Of a stretch of DNA of 64,000 nucleotides, positions 50,949 through 60,151 are shown one piece after another. The translations under genes and the position numbers were made by a program. This DNA comes from Pseudomonadota bacterium (GTDB lineage Bacteria > Pseudomonadota > Alphaproteobacteria > Rhizobiales > Xanthobacteraceae). The DNA is taken from NCBI GenBank assembly GCA_023422775.1, contig JAFAGM010000025.1, positions 1-64,000 of the forward strand. Direction: 5' to 3'. Position 1 is the stretch's first letter. Each line of letters opens with the position of its first letter. A model generated the notes under the pieces. That model was not told the origin of the DNA. It did not search any database and saw only the letters and a program-made list of their open reading frames with translations.

Positions 50949-53081
50949 TTAATTTCCAAACAGCACGTCGCGGACCAGCTGGTCGACGGAGGCCACCGCA
51001 GCAAGCGCCGATCTCAACCGCTCCTGGTCGTGGGCCGACAGCCGCTTCACTACGACCGCATTGGAGGGCGGTATTCCCCGGGAAATATCTTCGACCTGTT
51101 GCGACAGGATCAGATCGAGGAAGACGCCGTGCGCCTCGCCGACCGCGTCCAGATCAGCCTCGCTGACATCAAGCAGCGCCTTTACGCCGGCAAGCCGAGC
51201 CGGCGTGGACCGCTCCGTCACATGGTGGCGGATCGCCATGGCACGCGCGGCGGAAACCACGCCGAACAGCCCGGACCGCTTCAAATCGATGCGGCCACCC
51301 TGGGTACGAACGCCGCCAAAAAATCCTACGCTCCTGGGAACGCTGATCCCGTCAACCAGAAGCTTGGCGAAAGCGGCCTGCCCCTCGGCTGCGGCGAAGG
51401 CCGCCTGCCGCACGGCTACCGCGAGACTTCCGTCGCCCCAGACGGCACGCAGGTCGAAGAAAATATCCACGGACAGCAGATCCTCGGGATTGGAGCGCGC
51501 GATCCAGTGGTCGATACGGGTCCGCCAGGTCTCGACCGAGCCCCGCCAGGCCGCATTCTTCGCCATAACGCCGCCCTTGCAGCAGGGCACGCCGACCTCG
51601 TGCAGGATATCGGCGACCAGAGTGCCCAAGGCCGCGAACCAGCGATCCTCGCTGCCGCCGGGCTCGCCGCGTTCGAAAATCACCGCATTGTCCTGGTCCA
51701 TGGCCAACAGACTTTCGCCGCGACCAGCCGATCCAAGCACGATCATGGCGTAGCGGCATGGCGGCTCGCCCTCGCCGCGCTGGCGCATGATCCGCTCGGC
51801 AATCGCCGTGGCCTGTCCGGTGAGAGCGCCGAGTTCGCGGGAAATCACCTCCGCAATATCCCGGCCGGAGAGGCCCTCCGCCCGCAGCGATTCCGAAACC
51901 CGCGGCAGTTTCGCCCACGCCACCGCCAGCGCGGGCGCATCCGCCGCAACGTCGATCTCATCGCCGAGCGTTATCGCCTCTCCCGCCCGCAAGCGAAGCA
52001 GGTCGCGCGCCGACAATGCACCAATTACGCTGCCGGACTCGTCGACAACCCCGAGATGCCGGGTACCGAGGAGATTCATGCGGCCGATGGCGCGATAGAC
52101 GAAGGCGTCCGCCGGGACAGCAGCAAGCGGCAGGCTCATGATCTTCTCGACCGGCAAGTCCAGCGCGGCGGCGCCGGACCCGGCGATCGCACGCAACAGG
52201 TCTCGCTCCGTCACAATGCCCGCGTCGGTCGCTTTTACGCCGTCTGGTCCGGCAGACGGCCCGACATAGACGGCCGATATTCGCTCATGCGACAGCCGCG
52301 CCAGCGCGGCGTGAACCGACGTGCCGGCTTCGACGAAGACCGGGGGCGTCCGCATGATGTCGCGATTGCGATGCCGGTAGGCGTAGCTGTCGAAACGCCT
52401 CAGCGTCCGTTCCGCATCGGCGCGCGCCGGCGCCTCGACCGCCGCGATCCAGCCGCTGCGCGCCTGTTCGTCGAGTACCCTGGTGAGGGCAAGGCAGGCC
52501 CGCTCGGCTTCGGCAACGGTGCGGATGCCGCGGTCGCGCAGCTTCGGTACCAGCGCCAGGAATATCCGCGCAGTGGTAGTCGCGTCGCCGAGCGCGGAAT
52601 GTCGTTCGGCAGCTTCGACACCCAGCCAGGCGGTGAGTTTCTCCAGCGTGTAGCCGGCCAGGTCCGGCGCGGCGATCTGCGCCAGGAGCCGCGTGTCGAG
52701 CGTGCGAGGCCGCGCCCACGGCAGGCCGGCCAGATCGCATTCGCGCTTCAGCATTGCGAGGTCGAAGCCAACCGTGTGTCCGATCACCATGGCCCGGCCG
52801 AGATATGCATTAAAGCGCGGCCAGACGTCGGCAAATACCGGCGAATCCGCCACCATGGCATTGTCGATGCCATGGATCCGCGTCGTCTCGGCCGGAATCG
52901 CTTCGTCGGCGGGACGCAGCAATTGACGAAACCGATCGTCCTCGGCCAGCCTTCCGGTCAGCAATCGCACGCCGGCAAGTTCGATCACCCGCGCCTTGCG
53001 CGGATCGAGCCCGGTGGTTTCGGTGTCGATGACGACGGCGTCGATCGACAAAAGCGGCGCGACGCCACCCGTCCTGTCCAT
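50949..53081 (-). CDS. fusion of DnaQ-like exonuclease, CBS pair and DUF294 nucleotidyltransferase
   Basis: A 710-residue protein. At about residues 12-180 is a DEDDh exonuclease (VIDTETTGLD with Asp19; GHTVGFDLAML; HSALGDATTTA). At about 245-365 are two CBS motifs (SRAVYVGPS-like and LGVVDESGSVIGALSARDLL regions). At about 450-560 is the DUF294 GlnD-like nucleotidyltransferase (GSAGRGESLLAMDQDNAVIF), and a DUF294 C-terminal helical domain follows. From memory, vibrios encode the exonuclease and the CBS/DUF294 part as separate adjacent genes near acetate genes. The ATG has a GGGGGAG site; the frame extends ten codons upstream. It probably senses nucleotides through CBS. Confidence 0.88.
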   Translation of the reverse strand: MDRTGGVAPLLSIDAVVIDTETTGLDPRKARVIELAGVRLLTGRLAEDDRFRQLLRPADEAIPAETTRIHGIDNAMVADSPVFADVWPRFNAYLGRAMVIGHTVGFDLAMLKRECDLAGLPWARPRTLDTRLLAQIAAPDLAGYTLEKLTAWLGVEAAERHSALGDATTTARIFLALVPKLRDRGIRTVAEAERACLALTRVLDEQARSGWIAAVEAPARADAERTLRRFDSYAYRHRNRDIMRTPPVFVEAGTSVHAALARLSHERISAVYVGPSAGPDGVKATDAGIVTERDLLRAIAGSGAAALDLPVEKIMSLPLAAVPADAFVYRAIGRMNLLGTRHLGVVDESGSVIGALSARDLLRLRAGEAITLGDEIDVAADAPALAVAWAKLPRVSESLRAEGLSGRDIAEVISRELGALTGQATAIAERIMRQRGEGEPPCRYAMIVLGSAGRGESLLAMDQDNAVIFERGEPGGSEDRWFAALGTLVADILHEVGVPCCKGGVMAKNAAWRGSVETWRTRIDHWIARSNPEDLLSVDIFFDLRAVWGDGSLAVAVRQAAFAAAEGQAAFAKLLVDGISVPRSVGFFGGVRTQGGRIDLKRSGLFGVVSAARAMAIRHHVTERSTPARLAGVKALLDVSEADLDAVGEAHGVFLDLILSQQVEDISRGIPPSNAVVVKRLSAHDQERLRSALAAVASVDQLVRDVLFGN

Positions 53082-53120
53082 CGCTCCCCCTGCCGGCAGC
53101 AACGCAACCAATCGAAAAGT

Positions 53121-53741
53121 TCAGGCTGCGGCATCCGTGGCCAATGCCCGTTGCAGCGCCGCCTTGTCCATGCGCGAAATCAGTTCGTCGTAGATATTGC
53201 AGAGGCTGACGCGAAGATAATTTCGCGTGGTCTGGAAATCCCGCCCGCGCAGCTTCTCGTGGATCGGCATCATGGCGAAATAGGTTTCCGCCAAGGGTTC
53301 GGGGATATCCATCACCCGCTTGGGAGCGTGTCCCCCGGCCAGATCGAGCCGGTGCGACAGGTCGTCGCGCGCGGCAAGCCACGCCACTTCGCCGATCGAT
53401 GGCGGAACGGGATAGCGGTCGAAAACCGAAAGGACGACGGATGTCAGCCGGTCGAGCGTTTCGCGGCGCGGCAGCCCGAGCTGAGAGGCCAACGCGCCCT
53501 CAACCATTTCGCCGACCATTGCGAGACCGAGTGGAAAGGCTTGCCAGCGGGCGCGCTCGACGGCCTCGGCGAATTCCTTTTCCGCAAACAGCACCTTGGC
53601 GTAATGGCCTGCCCGTGCACGGGAATATTCGTAGATGCCCTTTTGCACGATGAAAGCCGACTGCGCATCGACGAAGTCCGCAAGCGCCGCAAGGTCGCCA
53701 ATCGGCGGACGGGGACGAAACAATTTTTCGAACAGCTTCAT
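53121..53741 (-). CDS. hypothetical protein of the DUF294/symporter locus
   Basis: A 206-residue helical soluble protein starting MKLFEKLFRPRPPIGDL. It contains the conserved-looking blocks DAQSAFIVQKGIYEYSRARAGHYAKVLF and RVMDIPEPLAETYFAMMP. I recall relatives encoded next to DUF294 and DUF4212/symporter genes in other proteobacteria, which makes it a likely functional member of the locus. No catalytic motif is visible. It begins just upstream of the exonuclease/DUF294 gene and is probably cotranscribed with it. Confidence 0.75.
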   Translation of the reverse strand: MKLFEKLFRPRPPIGDLAALADFVDAQSAFIVQKGIYEYSRARAGHYAKVLFAEKEFAEAVERARWQAFPLGLAMVGEMVEGALASQLGLPRRETLDRLTSVVLSVFDRYPVPPSIGEVAWLAARDDLSHRLDLAGGHAPKRVMDIPEPLAETYFAMMPIHEKLRGRDFQTTRNYLRVSLCNIYDELISRMDKAALQRALATDAAA

Positions 53742-54039
53742 CGTTTCCTTCCTGCCGGATGACCGCGCTGGTTCGCCAGCTTAGCCGGCCTTTGCCGATC
53801 CCGCACGCCTGGGTAAACCGCATCGGCAGGCCGCCACGCTCTTAGCAGTTGCAGCACAATTTTGCCCCCAAAGTATTATCGAGATGGAACCCGCTCCAAT
53901 GCTACCCTCCGTTGACTCCGAATCGGCACAAGACCGATCGAAGCCGCGGCACTGAGGGGGCGCCGCATTGATGGGATTGCATTCCCCTCGATCAATTTAT
54001 CCCAGCGCGTTCGCCGGGACTTGAGAGGAAATGCAGCCC

Positions 54040-54318
54040 ATGCCTGACTCAAAAGACCTGAAGCAGAGAGAAGAAGCCCACTGGGCAAAGACCTCGCGCC
54101 TGATGTTCACACATCTCGCGGTCTGGTTCTTCTTCGGCTTTATCATCCATATGTTCGTGACTTCTCTCAACAAGTTCACCATTCCGATTCTGGGCTTCCC
54201 GCTCGGCTTCTACATGGCCGCGCAGGGCTCGCTCATCGTGTTCGTGGTCATGCTGTTCCTGTTCGCGAGGCAGCAGGACAAGATCGATCGCGAATTCGAC
54301 TTTGCCGAAGAAGATTGA
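54040..54318 (+). CDS. DUF4212 sodium/solute symporter small subunit
   Basis: A 92-residue protein with two transmembrane helices (about residues 22-42 and 55-80). The opening EEAHWAKTSRLMFTHLAVWF and the closing FARQQDKIDREFDFAEED are the DUF4212 pattern. These proteins accompany the large symporter subunit encoded 13 bases downstream. The start is either ATG 54040 or the ATG three codons earlier; neither has ideal spacing from the GAGAGG site. Its promoter shares a 298-bp divergent gap with the gene at 53741; no other gene was seen in that gap. Confidence 0.9.
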   Translation: MPDSKDLKQREEAHWAKTSRLMFTHLAVWFFFGFIIHMFVTSLNKFTIPILGFPLGFYMAAQGSLIVFVVMLFLFARQQDKIDREFDFAEED

Positions 54319-54331
54319 GGGGGGACGACAA

Positions 54332-56308
54332 ATGGCGACGCAAACTTCTCGCAGTTCCGACTTCCTCAACAACCTGGGGCGGGTCTACGGCTTCTACACC
54401 GGAGGCTTTCTCGCCTTCGTGGTCCTGCTCGCGGTGCTTGAGCAGATAGGGGTTCCGAACAAGGTCCTCGGCTACCTGTTCGTGTTCTTCACGCTTGCCG
54501 TTTACGCCATCATCGGCGTCCTGTCGCGAACGGCTCAGGTTTCCGAATACTACGTCGCCGGACGCAGCGTGCCGGCGTTCTACAACGGCATGGCGACCGG
54601 CGCCGACTGGATGTCGGCTGCGTCCTTTGTCGGCATGGCCGGCACCCTCTTCCTGCTCGGTTACGACGGCCTTGCATGGGTGCTTGGATGGACCGGCGGC
54701 TTCGTGCTGGTGTCGATCCTGATCGGGCCGTACCTGCGCAAGTTTGGCGCCTATACCGTGCCTGACTTCCTGGCGTTCAGGTATGGCGGCAATTTTGCTC
54801 GCGCGCTCGGCGTGATTGTGCTGGTGGCCTGCTCCTTCACCTATGTGACGGCGCAGATCTACGGCACCGGCCTGATCGCCTCGCGCTTCCTCGGGATGCA
54901 GTTCGAATTGGCGGTCTTCGCCGGACTGGTCGGCATCCTGGTCTGCTCGATGCTGGGCGGAATGCGGGCAGTGACCTGGACGCAGGTGGCGCAGTACATC
55001 GTGCTCATCATCGCCTATCTGACGCCGATCGTGATCCTGTCCACCATGAAGTATGGATTGCCGATTCCGCAACTCACCTACGGACAGGCGATCGCGGACA
55101 TCACGGCGCGCGAGCAGCAAATGCTGTCGGCCGGCCTCGCGAGCGCGGCGGCGCTGAAGCCGCACATCCAGCCGTTCATCAACTACACGCCGCTGAACTT
55201 CTTCGCCATCATCATATGCATGATGGTGGGCACCGCCTCGTTGCCGCACATCCTGATGCGTTACTTCACTACCCCCTCGGTGCGTGAGGCGCGCCAGTCC
55301 GTCGCGTGGTCGCTGCTGTTCATCTTCCTGCTGTACTTCTCGGCGCCGGCGTACGCGGCGTTCTCCAAGCTCGAGGTCTACACCAACATCATCGGGCGTG
55401 ATCTGACCTCCATTCGTCCCTGGCTGTTCAACTGGGGCGAACTCGGGCTGATCCAGATCTGCGGCAAGAACGCGGCCAGCATCGACGCCATCGTCGCGGC
55501 GTGCAAGGCGATCGCCGACCATCCCGGCGTGGTCCGGCTGCAAGACTTCGTGATCAACACGGACGTGATCGTGCTCTCCACCCCGGAGATCGCGGGCCTT
55601 CCGTACGTGATCTCGGGCCTGGTCGCCGCCGGCGGCCTCGCCGCCGCGCTGTCCACCGCGGACGGGCTGCTGCTCGCCATCGCCAACGCGTTGTCGCACG
55701 ACGTCTACTACAAGATGATCGACCCCAACGCGCCGACCGTGCGCCGGCTGACGATCGCCCGCGTGCTGCTCCTGATCGTCGCCGTGGTGGCGGCCGCGAC
55801 GGCGGCAACCAAGCCGGCCGACATCCTGGCGATGGTCGGATGGGCGTTCTCGCTCGCAATGGCCGGCAACTTCCCGGCGCTCGTGATGGGCGTCTGGTGG
55901 AAGCGGGCTACCGCAACGGGCGCGATATGCGGCATCATTGCCGGCTTCGGGCTGTGCCTGTTCTACCTCGTCACGACCCGGTACTTCCCGGGGATGGGCG
56001 TGAAGTATTTCGGCATGACGTCACTGCTGAACCCGATGACCGGCGCACCGGTGGTCGACATCGCGAAGGCCATGGCGTTGCCCAATGCCATGGAGAGCTT
56101 CCCGACGCTGGCCCACCCGCTCGCCAACAAGGTCGGCTGGTTCAACCTCACCAACATCGCCTGCGGGTTGTTGGGAGCGCCGCTCGGCTTTGCCGTCATC
56201 TACATCGTCAGCAAGCTGGGCAAGGAACCCTCGGCCGAAATGCAGGCCTATGTCGACGACATCCGCAAGCCGCGGGGCCGGACGGTGCTCGAAGAGAAGA
56301 CAGCCTGA
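54332..56308 (+). CDS. sodium/solute symporter, VC_2705 family (acetate/carboxylate type)
   Basis: A 658-residue inner-membrane transporter of the SSS family with about 13 helices. The blocks YYVAGRSVPAFYNGMATGADWMSAASFVGMAG and TVPDFLAFRYGG are diagnostic, and MLGGMRAVTWTQVAQYIVL is the Na+-site region. ActP relatives import acetate and other short carboxylates; the pairing with DUF4212 defines the VC_2705 subgroup. The ATG follows a GGGGGG ribosome site directly after the DUF4212 stop. A loop of about 100 residues at 350-450 is longer than in ActP. A terminator follows. Confidence 0.92.
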   Translation: MATQTSRSSDFLNNLGRVYGFYTGGFLAFVVLLAVLEQIGVPNKVLGYLFVFFTLAVYAIIGVLSRTAQVSEYYVAGRSVPAFYNGMATGADWMSAASFVGMAGTLFLLGYDGLAWVLGWTGGFVLVSILIGPYLRKFGAYTVPDFLAFRYGGNFARALGVIVLVACSFTYVTAQIYGTGLIASRFLGMQFELAVFAGLVGILVCSMLGGMRAVTWTQVAQYIVLIIAYLTPIVILSTMKYGLPIPQLTYGQAIADITAREQQMLSAGLASAAALKPHIQPFINYTPLNFFAIIICMMVGTASLPHILMRYFTTPSVREARQSVAWSLLFIFLLYFSAPAYAAFSKLEVYTNIIGRDLTSIRPWLFNWGELGLIQICGKNAASIDAIVAACKAIADHPGVVRLQDFVINTDVIVLSTPEIAGLPYVISGLVAAGGLAAALSTADGLLLAIANALSHDVYYKMIDPNAPTVRRLTIARVLLLIVAVVAAATAATKPADILAMVGWAFSLAMAGNFPALVMGVWWKRATATGAICGIIAGFGLCLFYLVTTRYFPGMGVKYFGMTSLLNPMTGAPVVDIAKAMALPNAMESFPTLAHPLANKVGWFNLTNIACGLLGAPLGFAVIYIVSKLGKEPSAEMQAYVDDIRKPRGRTVLEEKTA

Positions 56309-56333
56309 GAGCACGGCGACACGTATCGACAGG

Positions 56334-56359
56334 CGGGGCCCTTGGGGCCCCGTTTTGTT
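56334..56359 (+). terminator. rho-independent terminator of the symporter operon
   Basis: An 8-bp perfect stem, CGGGGCCC (56334-56341) and GGGCCCCG (56345-56352), with a 3-base loop, followed by TTTTGTT. It is 26 bases after the symporter stop. Confidence 0.88.
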
Positions 56360-56477
56360 GGGATGAAGCGATGACGTCGCTTGCCGGCAAAGTCCGCGCT
56401 TGCCATTGTCGTGCGAAGTCAGGATCTCGCCCTCACTGCCCGGTTTGCCGATCGCTGAAGCACTGCAGGAGTCGAAT

Positions 56478-56798
56478 TTGGACAATACAGCTTCACTGAT
56501 CGCCTACTGGTACTTCCACCTGCCGAACTTCATACTTGCGGCGCTGATGTACACGATGCTTGGCCGGTTCCTGCTCGGCCTGATGGTCGACGCGGATTCG
56601 CCGAACTACATCTGGCGATTCTTCTGCCGGATCACCGACCCCGTGATCGCCGTCATCTCGATCGTAACTCCGAAGGTCACCGCTCCTGCCGTGCTGTGGC
56701 TGTTCGGCTTCGTCTGGATGTTCTGGCTGCGCGTCATCCTTCACTACACGCTGCTGTTGCTGAACCTCGCCCCCCGGGTTTCGGGAGCGGCATCATGA
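56478..56798 (+). CDS. small membrane protein, YggT-like
   Basis: A 106-residue protein with a TTG start preceded by GGAG. It has two hydrophobic segments (about 10-30 and 65-95). FILAALMYTMLGRFLLGL and the Pro-containing FFCRITDPVIAVI resemble YggT-family membrane proteins, a tentative match. Its stop overlaps the next start by four bases (ATGA), so the pair is translated together. It follows the symporter operon terminator. Confidence 0.65.
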   Translation: MDNTASLIAYWYFHLPNFILAALMYTMLGRFLLGLMVDADSPNYIWRFFCRITDPVIAVISIVTPKVTAPAVLWLFGFVWMFWLRVILHYTLLLLNLAPRVSGAAS

Positions 56799-57118
56799 AC
56801 AGGAATTTCTATTTTGTCGGCATCGCATTCTTCGGAATGATCAACGGCATCTTCAACCAGCTCTGGCTGATCTTTGCGCTGCTGTACGTCCAGTCGTTTG
56901 CCAGTCCCCTGCTGTTCGGCAGCCTGTCGCTGACGCTGATGTTCGCGTCACTGATGGTGTCGACCGCCACGGTCATCCTGGGCGGAATTCCCGCGGCACT
57001 CTACGAACGGGCCACCGGCGCATCGGAATCGAGCGACGCCTCGCTCTGGATCTGGCTTGCCTCAACCGCGCTCCTGGCGCTGCCGGCCGCCGGTAACTTT
57101 CTCAGGATCGGCCTCTGA
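56795..57118 (+). CDS. small hydrophobic membrane protein
   Basis: A 107-residue protein with hydrophobic helices at about 5-30, 35-60 and 80-100. The ATG overlaps the preceding stop (ATGA). I do not recognise the family. Coupling to the YggT-like gene suggests a two-subunit membrane complex. Confidence 0.65.
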   Translation: MNRNFYFVGIAFFGMINGIFNQLWLIFALLYVQSFASPLLFGSLSLTLMFASLMVSTATVILGGIPAALYERATGASESSDASLWIWLASTALLALPAAGNFLRIGL

Positions 57119-57204
57119 GACCCCGGTTCCAAGGTTGAGAGCGGGAAGCCTTGGCGCTACGCTCCGCCTCCGAATTTTGCGAGACGGTCGGAGCGTGGCT
57201 ACTC

Positions 57205-57573
57205 ATGGAAGAGATGCGCCGGATTGCCTATGAAACGGTGCTGCGCGCCTGCGGGTTCGCATCGCTCGCCATTTTCTGCGTGATGATCGGGTTGTCCTTT
57301 CTTCCTCGTTCCGCGTTTCAAGCGGGAGGGTTCCTGACGATCGTGATGACGCTCGTGCTGATGCTGAAAGCCCATGAAGCCCGGACCAAGGATCACCGCC
57401 GGACCGAGATGTGGCTCTACCTTCCCAAGGACAGCCGTCCGCCCCAGGCCTACGCGCAGCAGACGGTTTCGATCCTGATGCGGGACATCTATCTGCATTT
57501 CGCGCAATGGACGGCGCTGATAGCAATTGTGATGTTGACCATCGCGCTGCTTTTCTCGCTCGCGGCCCCTTAG
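57205..57573 (+). CDS. small membrane protein
   Basis: A 122-residue protein with helices at about 13-33, 37-57 and 95-118 and a basic central loop (HEARTKDHRRTEMWLYLPKD). The ATG giving MEEMRRIAYETVL is chosen; an earlier GTG/TTG or the ATG three codons later is possible. It is downstream of, and same-strand with, the preceding small membrane genes. The family is unknown. Confidence 0.65.
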   Translation: MEEMRRIAYETVLRACGFASLAIFCVMIGLSFLPRSAFQAGGFLTIVMTLVLMLKAHEARTKDHRRTEMWLYLPKDSRPPQAYAQQTVSILMRDIYLHFAQWTALIAIVMLTIALLFSLAAP

Positions 57574-57905
57574 GACTTTAGTCTAGACGCTGGAGATGGA
57601 ATTGAACTCTCCTGCCGATTCGAATTTGGACGAATCCGGTTTTCCCCAGGCACTACGTCGTTAGATCGTAACGCGTTTTCGCTTTCAACTTCCCGATTGC
57701 AGCCAGATGCGCAGGTTGCCGTCGTGCCGGTGCGCGAGACATCGGGCGGTCAGTCCAAGTTGAAAATTACTAAAGTACTATTGGGCCTCGCTTTCCGAGC
57801 ATGTAGGGGAGCATGTGGAATCTTGCGCGTCGACATGACGCAAATGCGGATTCGACATCAAGAAGCAAGACATCAAGAAGAACTGCAATTGGGGAGCGAT
57901 TGAGA
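57574..57905. other. gene-free leader upstream of the MHS transporter
   Basis: No supported ORF. It contains an inverted repeat GGAGA/TCTCC near 57592-57612, a CGTTA-GATC-GTAACG motif near 57659, and two direct copies of GACATCAAGAAG (57854-57865 and 57869-57880) in the leader of the downstream gene. The promoter of the transporter gene should be here. Confidence 0.5.
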
Positions 57906-59570
57906 ATGTCCACGATAGTTGCTACGCCCGGCAAGGCGAAGGGAATGACGAAGGACGAACGCTTCGTCATCTTCGCATCGTCGCTTGGCACCGTTTTCGA
58001 ATGGTATGACTTCTATCTCTACGGGTCGCTCGCCAGCATCATCGGCGCGCAGTTCTTCTCGGCCTATCCGCCGGCCACCCGCGATATCTTCGCGCTGCTG
58101 GCCTTTGCCGCCGGCTTCCTCGTTCGTCCGTTCGGCGCCATCGTGTTCGGCCGCGTCGGCGACATCGTCGGGCGGAAATACACCTTCCTCGTCACCATCC
58201 TGATCATGGGCCTGTCGACCTTCATCGTCGGCCTGCTGCCCAACGCCGCCACCATCGGCATCGCCGCGCCGATCATCCTGATCGGTCTGCGCCTGCTGCA
58301 GGGCCTCGCGCTCGGCGGCGAGTACGGCGGAGCCGCGACCTACGTGGCCGAGCATGCGCCGATGGGCAAGCGCGGCTACTACACGTCATTCATTCAGACC
58401 ACCGCGACGCTGGGCCTGTTCCTGTCGTTGCTGGTGATTCTGTTCACTCGAACCATCCTCGGCGAGGCCGAGTTCGCCTCATGGGGCTGGCGAATCCCGT
58501 TCCTGCTGTCGGTGGTCCTGCTCGGCGTGTCCGTGATCATCCGGCTGAAACTGAACGAATCTCCGGTCTTCCAGAAGATGAAGGACGAGGGCAAGGGCTC
58601 CAAGGCCCCGCTGACCGAAGCCTTCGCCAACTGGAGCAACGCCAAGCTCGTCCTCATCGCCCTGATCGGCGGCGTGATGGGCCAGGGCGTGGTCTGGTAC
58701 ACCGGCCAGTTCTACGCGCTGTTCTTCCTGCAATCGATTCTCCAGGTCGACGGCTATACCTCCAACCTGCTGATCGCATGGTCGCTGCTGCTCGGCACCG
58801 GCTTCTTCATCGTGTTCGGCGCGCTGTCCGACAAGATCGGGCGCAAGCCGATCATCCTGGGAGGCTGTCTGATCGCGGCGCTGACCTTCTTCCCGATCTT
58901 CCGAATGATCTCGACCAACGCCAACCCGACGCTGGAAAAGGCCATCGAATCGGTGAAGGTTGAAGTCGTGGCCGATCCGAAGGGCTGCGGCGACCTGTTC
59001 AACCCGGTTGGGACCCGCGTGTTCAGCGCACCTTGCGATCTGGCTCGCGACTTCCTGGCCAAGTCCTCGGTCAAGTACGACACCGTCGCCGGTCCGGCAG
59101 GATCGCCCACGATCATCCGCATCAATGGCAAGGACGTTCCCTACACCAAGCCGGCTGATTCGAACGCCGGGGCGACGGCCGCCTTGCAGGAAGCGGGATA
59201 TCCCAAGCGCGGCGCGAACCCGACACTCGTAAAGATGAGCCACCCGTTGGACATCTTCCGTCCGCAGGTCGCCGCCATCATCGGTCTGCTGTTCATCCTG
59301 GTGATCTACGTCACCATGGTGTACGGGCCCATCGCCGCGTTGCTGGTCGAACTGTTTCCGACCAAGATCCGCTACACCTCGATGTCGCTGCCCTATCACA
59401 TCGGCAACGGCTGGTTCGGCGGATTGCTGCCGGCGACCTCGTTCGCAATCGTGGCCGCGACCGGCGATATCTATGCCGGTCTCTGGTACCCGATCATATT
59501 CGCGTCGATTACCGCCGTCGTCGGGTTCTTCTTCCTGCCCGAGACCAAGGACGTCGACATCACCAAGTAG
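57906..59570 (+). CDS. MHS-family major facilitator transporter
   Basis: A 554-residue proton symporter of the metabolite:H+ (ProP/KgtP) group with 12 helices. SSLGTVFEWYDFYLYG is the helix-1 signature, GRVGDIVGRKYTF is the loop 2-3 motif and LALGGEYGGAATYVAEH is in helix 5. Between helices 8 and 9 there is an insert of about 110 residues with two Cys (KGCGDLF; SAPCDLARDF), longer than usual. The ATG giving MSTIVATPGK is preferred; the frame extends 31 codons upstream. The substrate is probably a carboxylate. A shared terminator follows. Confidence 0.9.
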   Translation: MSTIVATPGKAKGMTKDERFVIFASSLGTVFEWYDFYLYGSLASIIGAQFFSAYPPATRDIFALLAFAAGFLVRPFGAIVFGRVGDIVGRKYTFLVTILIMGLSTFIVGLLPNAATIGIAAPIILIGLRLLQGLALGGEYGGAATYVAEHAPMGKRGYYTSFIQTTATLGLFLSLLVILFTRTILGEAEFASWGWRIPFLLSVVLLGVSVIIRLKLNESPVFQKMKDEGKGSKAPLTEAFANWSNAKLVLIALIGGVMGQGVVWYTGQFYALFFLQSILQVDGYTSNLLIAWSLLLGTGFFIVFGALSDKIGRKPIILGGCLIAALTFFPIFRMISTNANPTLEKAIESVKVEVVADPKGCGDLFNPVGTRVFSAPCDLARDFLAKSSVKYDTVAGPAGSPTIIRINGKDVPYTKPADSNAGATAALQEAGYPKRGANPTLVKMSHPLDIFRPQVAAIIGLLFILVIYVTMVYGPIAALLVELFPTKIRYTSMSLPYHIGNGWFGGLLPATSFAIVAATGDIYAGLWYPIIFASITAVVGFFFLPETKDVDITK

Positions 59571-59611
59571 GTTCCGGCAGGGCGCTGCAAGCGCCCGAGC
59601 CAAACCAACAG

Positions 59612-59648
59612 GCCGGCCGCGAAGCCATTCGCGGCCGGCTTTCCTTTG
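59612..59648. terminator. bidirectional terminator between MHS transporter and yjbQ
   Basis: A perfect 12-bp stem, GCCGGCCGCGAA (59612-59623) and TTCGCGGCCGGC (59628-59639), with a GCCA loop, then TTTCCTTT on the plus strand. It lies between convergent genes and can serve both. Confidence 0.9.
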
Positions 59649-59655
59649 GCGGGTC

Positions 59656-60129
59656 TCAATCCGTTGCGCCGACGAATTGCAGCACGATCTCGCGCCGGTG
59701 CGGTCGCGCCCGATGCTCGACCAGGTAGACCGCCTGCCACGTTCCCAGGGCGAGCGCCCTGCCCAGCACAGGGACGTGCAGCGAGGTTGCGGTCAGCATG
59801 GTCTTGATGTGCGCCGGCATGTCGTCCGGCCCCTCGGTGTCGTGACGCCATCCCGCATTCTCGGGCGCGAGCCGGTCCAGCGCCGTCGTCAGATCGACGA
59901 GCACGGTCGGATCGGCGTTCTCCTGGATCGTCAGCGACGCCGAGGTGTGGCGGATGAACAGCGTCACCGCGCCTTCCCGCGCGCGTGCATCCGTCAAGAA
60001 TTTCGCGACCTCTGCAGTGAGGTCGGTGAACCCCGCGCCCGACGTCTGCACGGTGAGCAGCGAGGAAACAATGGAGGTGGCGGTCACGGACGAAGCTTCC
60101 GTGCGGGAGAAGAACTTGGATGCTGTCAT
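59656..60129 (-). CDS. YjbQ family protein
   Basis: A 157-residue protein of the UPF0047/YjbQ family. The conserved opening GFTDLTAEVAKF, FIRHTSASLTIQENADP, HDTEGPDDMPAHIKTMLT and the closing LGTWQAVYLVEHRARPHRREI are clear. E. coli YjbQ has weak thiamine-phosphate synthase activity; the true role is unsettled. The first 14 residues are outside the family and a GTG at 60087 with a GGAAG site is an alternative start. Confidence 0.92.
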   Translation of the reverse strand: MTASKFFSRTEASSVTATSIVSSLLTVQTSGAGFTDLTAEVAKFLTDARAREGAVTLFIRHTSASLTIQENADPTVLVDLTTALDRLAPENAGWRHDTEGPDDMPAHIKTMLTATSLHVPVLGRALALGTWQAVYLVEHRARPHRREIVLQFVGATD

Positions 60130-60151
60130 CGAGCGTCAATCCATGCACTGC

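Noticed and set aside
50223..53762. A 1179-codon open frame on the plus strand
   Set aside because: It is antisense to the response regulator, the exonuclease/CBS/DUF294 gene and the gene at 53121. There are no recognisable domains, and composition is typical of an antisense shadow.
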